Shown here piece by piece: positions 5,972 to 6,965 of a stretch of DNA of 6,965 nucleotides. The DNA comes from Acidimicrobiales bacterium (GTDB taxonomy: Bacteria; Actinomycetota; Acidimicrobiia; Acidimicrobiales; VFJN01): positions 1 to 6,965 of the forward strand of contig JAFGPU010000432.1 in the NCBI GenBank assembly GCA_016936035.1, written 5' to 3'. Position numbers and translations under genes: made by a program. The stretch's first letter is position 1, and each line of letters begins with the position of its first letter. A model generated the notes under the pieces. It searched no databases and was not told the origin of the DNA. It saw only the letters and a program-made list of their open reading frames with translations.

Positions 5972-6274
5972 GTGATCGCGCGGATCTGGCACGGCGAGGT
6001 CAAACAGGACAGGGCCGACGAGTACCTGCGGCTGATGCGCGAGGTCGCGCTTCCCGACTACCGCTCGACTCCGGGCAACCAGGGCGCGTTCGCCCTGCGC
6101 CGGGACGAGGGGGGCCGCACCCACGTGCTGATGCTCACCTTCTGGGACTCGGAGCAGGCGATCGCCGCCTTCGCCGGCGACGACATCGAGCGGGCCAAGT
6201 ACTACGACTTCGATCCCGACTTCCTCGTCGAGATGGAACCGACGGTCACCCACCACCAGGCGTTCGACGGCTGA
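5972..6274 (+). CDS. Antibiotic biosynthesis monooxygenase (ABM) domain protein
   Basis: A 100-residue, single-domain protein of the ferredoxin-like dimeric alpha/beta-barrel fold (ABM family). Members include cofactor-free monooxygenases, haem-degrading enzymes and many proteins of unknown role. It opens with IARIWHGEV (2-10), followed by the AD-x-Y helix (15-18), a PDYRSTPGNQGAF stretch, a central LMLTFWDS strand, then FAGDDIERAKYYDFD and a closing EPTVTHHQAF. This is the pattern of a common small actinobacterial subfamily, and the length is normal. The family usually begins at this IARIW segment, which together with GGAGG 5 bases upstream supports GTG 5972. It stands alone, divergent from the CGNR gene and convergent with lysA. 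No cofactor-binding residues can be assigned with confidence, so no reaction is proposed. Despite the family name there is no sign of antibiotic synthesis here. Confidence 0.82.
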   Translation: MIARIWHGEVKQDRADEYLRLMREVALPDYRSTPGNQGAFALRRDEGGRTHVLMLTFWDSEQAIAAFAGDDIERAKYYDFDPDFLVEMEPTVTHHQAFDG

Positions 6275-6290
6275 CCCGGCTCGTCGGGTC
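6273..6290. terminator. Candidate bidirectional terminator hairpin
   Basis: GACCCG (6273-6278) and CGGGTC (6285-6290) are exact inverse complements around a 6-base loop. They sit between the stop codons of the convergent ABM-domain and lysA genes, the left arm overlapping the ABM stop. There is no T-tract, which is common for terminators in high-GC actinobacteria. The stem is short. Confidence 0.45.
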
Positions 6291-6965
6291 TCACACGTCG
6301 AGGCGCACCAGGTCGTCGAGGGTCTCGCGTCGCACGACCAGGCGGGCGTCGCCGTCCCGGACGAACACCACCGCCGGGCGGGGCACCTTGTTGTAGTTCG
6401 AGCCCATCGAGTGCCCGTAGGCGCCGGTGACCGGCGTGGCCAGCACATCGTCGACCTGCACGTCGGCCGGGACCCGGGCGTCGCGCACCAGCAGGTCGCC
6501 CGACTCGCAGTGCTTGCCCACGACCGTCACCGGCCGGGGCCGGGCGGCGCCGACCGAGCGGGGCAGGAAGGCCTCGTAGCCGCTGCCGTACAGCACCGGG
6601 CGGGGGTTGTCGCTCATGCCCCCGTCGACGGCGAGGTACGTGCGCACGCCCGGGATCGCCTTGATGGTGCCCACGCGGTAGAGGGTGACGGCGGCCTGGG
6701 CGGCGATGGCCCGGCCGGGCTCGGCCGTCACCTGGCTGCGGATGCCGGCGGCGCGGCAGGCGTCGATGACGACCCGACCCCACTGCGACAGGGTGGGTGC
6801 CTCCTCCCCCGCCACGTACGGCACGCCGAGGCCGCCGCCGATCGACAGCTCGGGCAGGTCGAGGTCGCGCACCCACGGGGCGACGACGTCGACGGCCTGG
6901 CGGAAGAAGTCGGCGACGAACACCTGGCTGCCGATGTGCAGGTGCACGCCGACCAGGTCGACCGC
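6291..6965 (-). CDS. lysA: Diaminopimelate decarboxylase, C-terminal part (truncated by window edge)
   Basis: This PLP enzyme decarboxylates meso-2,6-diaminopimelate to L-lysine, the last step of lysine biosynthesis, in the cytoplasm. The 224 residues visible are roughly the C-terminal half; the frame is open through base 6965, and the PLP-lysine region and start lie beyond. The frame reads across the edge as VDLVGVHLHIGSQ, then GGGLGVPY (PLP-phosphate glycine loop), TAEPGRAI (EPGR), KHCESGDLL (active-site Cys and Glu contributed across the dimer) and GAYGHSMGSNYN, ending with the typical RRETLDDL. These five blocks in this order distinguish it from ornithine/arginine decarboxylases. It is convergent with the ABM-domain gene, with 16 bases between the stops, so no gene follows lysA on its own strand. 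In several actinobacteria hom and thrC follow lysA; that arrangement is absent here. The identification is firm. Confidence 0.95.
   Translation of the reverse strand, partial: AVDLVGVHLHIGSQVFVADFFRQAVDVVAPWVRDLDLPELSIGGGLGVPYVAGEEAPTLSQWGRVVIDACRAAGIRSQVTAEPGRAIAAQAAVTLYRVGTIKAIPGVRTYLAVDGGMSDNPRPVLYGSGYEAFLPRSVGAARPRPVTVVGKHCESGDLLVRDARVPADVQVDDVLATPVTGAYGHSMGSNYNKVPRPAVVFVRDGDARLVVRRETLDDLVRLDV

Noticed and set aside
5825..6448. Minus-strand open frame of about 207 codons across lysA's end, the ABM gene and the spacer
   Set aside because: It crosses two well-supported genes and the divergent promoter region and shows no family motif.

Overview
The window is very GC-rich, with strong G/C bias at third codon positions, GTG starts, four-base GTGA stop/start overlaps and promoter-like TAnnnT hexamers. 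This suggests a high-GC actinobacterium, possibly of the Acidimicrobiia. That placement is an impression from composition and gene content and was not tested. Six protein genes fill almost all of the sequence. The first (asparagine synthase family) and the last (diaminopimelate decarboxylase) run off the ends.

Left part (1-5230, all on +): a tightly packed operon. A glutamine-dependent asparagine synthase-type amidotransferase (3-1895, 5' truncated) overlaps by GTGA a stand-alone NAD synthase-like amidating enzyme (1892-2938). That gene in turn overlaps by GTGA a two-domain GNAT acyltransferase (2935-4065). About 40 bases later comes a CelD/FemAB-like acyltransferase of the Acetyltransf_6 type (4106-5230), which may also have its own promoter. 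Two ATP-pyrophosphatase amidating enzymes plus two acyltransferases look like the tailoring section of a surface polysaccharide or small-conjugate pathway. The product cannot be read from this window, and no glycosyltransferase, flippase or polymerase is present in it.

Middle part (5231-6274): a short convergent gap, then a minus-strand CGNR-type zinc-finger protein (5316-5846), probably a transcription regulator. It is divergent from a small antibiotic biosynthesis monooxygenase (ABM) domain protein (5972-6274, +). The roughly 125-base divergent spacer holds four GTAAC/GTTAC pentamers placed with exact two-fold symmetry around position 5894. The inner pair forms a hairpin/operator-like dyad, and two of the four pentamers coincide with predicted -10 elements.

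Right part (6275-6965): a small GACCCG/CGGGTC hairpin separates the ABM gene from the convergent, truncated lysA (meso-diaminopimelate decarboxylase), a housekeeping gene of lysine biosynthesis. No tRNA, rRNA, CRISPR, insertion sequence or stretch over 300 bases without a gene was seen.
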